Source: Porphyromonas cangingivalis
GTDB taxonomy: Bacteria; Bacteroidota; Bacteroidia; Bacteroidales; Porphyromonadaceae
Direction of reading: 5' to 3'
NCBI RefSeq assembly: GCF_900638305.1
Contig: NZ_LR134506.1
Span: forward strand, 1,488,001-1,552,000
Length of the DNA stretch: 64,000 nt
Below the pieces are notes generated by a model, which searched no databases, was not told the origin of the DNA, and worked only from the letters and a program-made list of their open reading frames with translations. The position numbers and the translations under genes were made by a program. Within the stretch, counting starts at the first letter, position 1, and every line of letters starts with the position of its first letter. Shown in pieces: positions 62,591 through 64,000 of the stretch.

Positions 62591-63670
62591 ATGACAGACC
62601 TAAACGACGAACACCTCTCCGACCTCATCGATGAGGACGGAGACCCCACACCGACCGAACTGTACGAACACTTCGGCATCACGGTAGACAAAGGCCAGCA
62701 ACCCATACGTATCGACAAATACCTCGTCGACCGGATGCCCAATGTCTCGCGCAACCGTGTCCAGCAGGCCGCCGATGCAGGCGTCATCTTTGTCAACCAA
62801 AAGCCGGTCAAGTCCAACTACAAGGTCAAGCCCCTCGATGTCATCTCCCTCAGGCTTGAGCGTCCTCCGTACGAGTTTGAGATCATCCCCGAGGACATCC
62901 CTCTCAACATCGTCTACGAGGACGACTACGTCATGGTCATCAACAAGCAGGCCGGACTCGTCGTCCACCCCGGGCATGGCAACTACACAGGCACGATGCT
63001 CAATGCCATCGCCTTTCACCTCAAAGACACGCCCGAGTACGATCCCTCCGACCCACGCTTGGGACTTGTCCACCGCATCGACAAGGACACCAGCGGTCTC
63101 CTGGTCATCGCCAAGACCCCCGAGGTGAAGACACACCTCTCCGCACAGTTTTTCGACAAGACGACCCATCGCCTCTACGAAGCCATCGTTTGGGGATCGG
63201 TCCAAGAGGACGAAGGGACCATCCGCACCAACCTCGCACGTGACCCCAAGGATCGCATGCAGATGACCACCTTCCCCTACGAAGGGGAGGTAGGCAAGAC
63301 CGCCGTCACCCATTATCGTGTGCTCGAACGCCTCGGCTACATCTCTCGCATCGAGTGCCGCCTCGAGACAGGCCGCACCCACCAGATCCGAGCGCACATG
63401 AAGTCCATCGGACACACCCTCTTCAATGACGAACGTTATGGAGGGCACGAGATCCTGCGTGGCAATCGCTTCAGCAAGTACACGAAGTTTGTCGAAAACA
63501 GCTTCGCCCTCTGCCCCCGACAAGCCCTCCACGCCAAGACCCTCGGCTTCTATCACCCCATATTGAAGGAAGAAATGACCTTCGAAGCCCCCCTTCCTTC
63601 CGACATGGTAGCCTTGATCGAGAAATGGCGCACCTATGTCGCTTCGGGCAACATCGAGCCCGAAGTGTGA
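62591..63670 (+). CDS. rluD: Ribosomal large subunit pseudouridine synthase, RluD type
   Basis: A 359-residue enzyme converting uridines of helix 69 of 23S rRNA to pseudouridine (RluD family; exact targets inferred). An acidic N-terminal extension (about 1-35) precedes an S4 RNA-binding domain (IRIDKYLVDRMPNVSRNRVQQA, VNQKPVKSNYKVKPLD). The catalytic domain has LGLVHRIDKDTSGLLVIAKT with the nucleophilic Asp164, and RLETGRTHQIRAHM. It ends the peptidase-to-rluD run of five genes and is followed by a very long terminator. Confidence 0.94.
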   Translation: MTDLNDEHLSDLIDEDGDPTPTELYEHFGITVDKGQQPIRIDKYLVDRMPNVSRNRVQQAADAGVIFVNQKPVKSNYKVKPLDVISLRLERPPYEFEIIPEDIPLNIVYEDDYVMVINKQAGLVVHPGHGNYTGTMLNAIAFHLKDTPEYDPSDPRLGLVHRIDKDTSGLLVIAKTPEVKTHLSAQFFDKTTHRLYEAIVWGSVQEDEGTIRTNLARDPKDRMQMTTFPYEGEVGKTAVTHYRVLERLGYISRIECRLETGRTHQIRAHMKSIGHTLFNDERYGGHEILRGNRFSKYTKFVENSFALCPRQALHAKTLGFYHPILKEEMTFEAPLPSDMVALIEKWRTYVASGNIEPEV

Positions 63671-63701
63671 CCACACCCTAAGACGGCCATACGGCACACC
63701 A

Positions 63702-63761
63702 GACAAACAAGACCGCCCCCGAAAAGTCTCATTCGACTTTTCGGGGGCGGTCTTGTTTGTC
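63702..63761 (+). terminator. Long perfect terminator hairpin after rluD
   Basis: A 27-bp perfect stem (63702-63728 pairs with 63735-63761) around a 6-nt loop, with CTTCTTT following. The stem length is well beyond that of a normal intrinsic terminator, and it may also stop leftward transcription from the small RNA to its right. Confidence 0.8.
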
Positions 63762-63780
63762 TTCTTTCCGATCATATTTC

Positions 63781-63937
63781 GAAAAAGGGCAACGCCCTAT
63801 CTTATAACCATGCTATAAGCAGTGTCCCCATGATCTCGATCAATGAGTGGATATAAATAAGTAAGAGGAGACAACTTCTCATCTCCTCTGGGGCGCGATG
63901 TCTTACGGACATCTCACCGGAGAGGCTCACACCTCTT
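63781..63937 (-). ncRNA. Candidate free-standing structured small RNA
   Basis: No protein frame fits here, but on the minus strand a -7 element is followed by about 157 nt rich in paired segments. A first arm stacks CCTCT/AGAGG, GGTG/CGCC and GATGTC/GACATC around a CGTAA loop with symmetric internal loops (63888-63927). Others are GAGGAGA/TCTCCTC, CTTATA/TATAAG and finally GGGC-GTT-GCCC followed by five Ts, an intrinsic terminator. I cannot match it to 6S, tmRNA, SRP or RNase P RNA. Confidence 0.5.
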
Positions 63938-63942
63938 CACTG

Positions 63943-63950
63943 CAAAGATA
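63943..63950 (-). promoter_or_regulatory. -7 element of the candidate small RNA
   Basis: The minus strand reads TATCTTTG followed by CA, a common Bacteroidetes form. No TTG at the normal spacing was seen. To the right, 63951-64000 shows nothing further. Confidence 0.45.
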
Positions 63951-64000
63951 CGACAAATAATTCAAAAGCCTTGATGTTCTTAATGACTGAATATGTATAA

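Noticed and set aside
63781-63937. 6S RNA identity for the candidate small RNA
   Set aside because: 6S RNA needs paired 5' and 3' ends around a central bubble; the ends here are not complementary.

Overview
The window reads as chromosomal DNA of a Porphyromonas-like member of the Bacteroidales. Four lines point there: tandem GLPGLI-family genes, a secreted serine peptidase ending in a type IX secretion sorting domain, a BioG-type biotin operon, and repeated Bacteroidetes promoters (TTG, 18-20 bp, TAnnTTTG). No rRNA, tRNA, CRISPR array or intact insertion sequence was seen. The species cannot be fixed from the sequence; a catalase gene would fit an animal-associated Porphyromonas, which is inference.

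Layout. 0.4-5.4 kb: leftward genes for a metallo-hydrolase with an unknown partner, RecO, the dipeptidase PepD and an outer-membrane barrel. 5.5-9.3 kb: rightward cell-wall amidase, MlaD-like protein and GlyA. 9.4-12.8 kb: leftward catalase, flavodoxin-like protein and phosphoglycerate kinase. 13.2-14.8 kb: a PadR/PspC pair. 14.8-16.2 kb: a worn accessory patch (Cdd1-like, VOC, broken helix-turn-helix gene). 16.2-18.9 kb: small membrane protein, potassium channel, lipoprotein. 18.9-21 kb: AT-rich islet bracketed by a ~100-bp direct repeat. 21-30.7 kb: alpha-2-macroglobulin/TPR operon, then a leftward group ending with DUF2795 and a cobalamin adenosyltransferase and starting with PrmA. 30.8-38.5 kb: alpha/beta hydrolase, then four tandem GLPGLI genes feeding into an outer-membrane receptor-like protein. 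38.8-44.6 kb: RelA/SpoT synthetase and the Bcd-EtfBA operon. 44.9-51.6 kb: disrupted GNAT gene, MscS channel, SerB, Dabb, YraN, DUF4831, peptide transporter and a small Arg-rich protein. 51.8-57.5 kb: complete bioBAFGCD operon. 57.6-63.7 kb: T9SS peptidase, TlpA-like lipoprotein, CutC, PASTA protein and RluD. The right edge holds what looks like a free-standing structured small RNA.

The genes suggest an asaccharolytic, peptide-using anaerobe: peptide import (POT), dipeptide hydrolysis (PepD), secreted protease, butyryl-CoA formation (Bcd-Etf) and de novo biotin synthesis from pimeloyl-ACP. The most unusual non-coding signals are a family of 22-bp repeat elements at four intergenic sites, the duplicated promoter/hairpin module around the AT-rich islet, and the candidate small RNA at the right end. 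All family assignments come from reading motifs; no database search was run.
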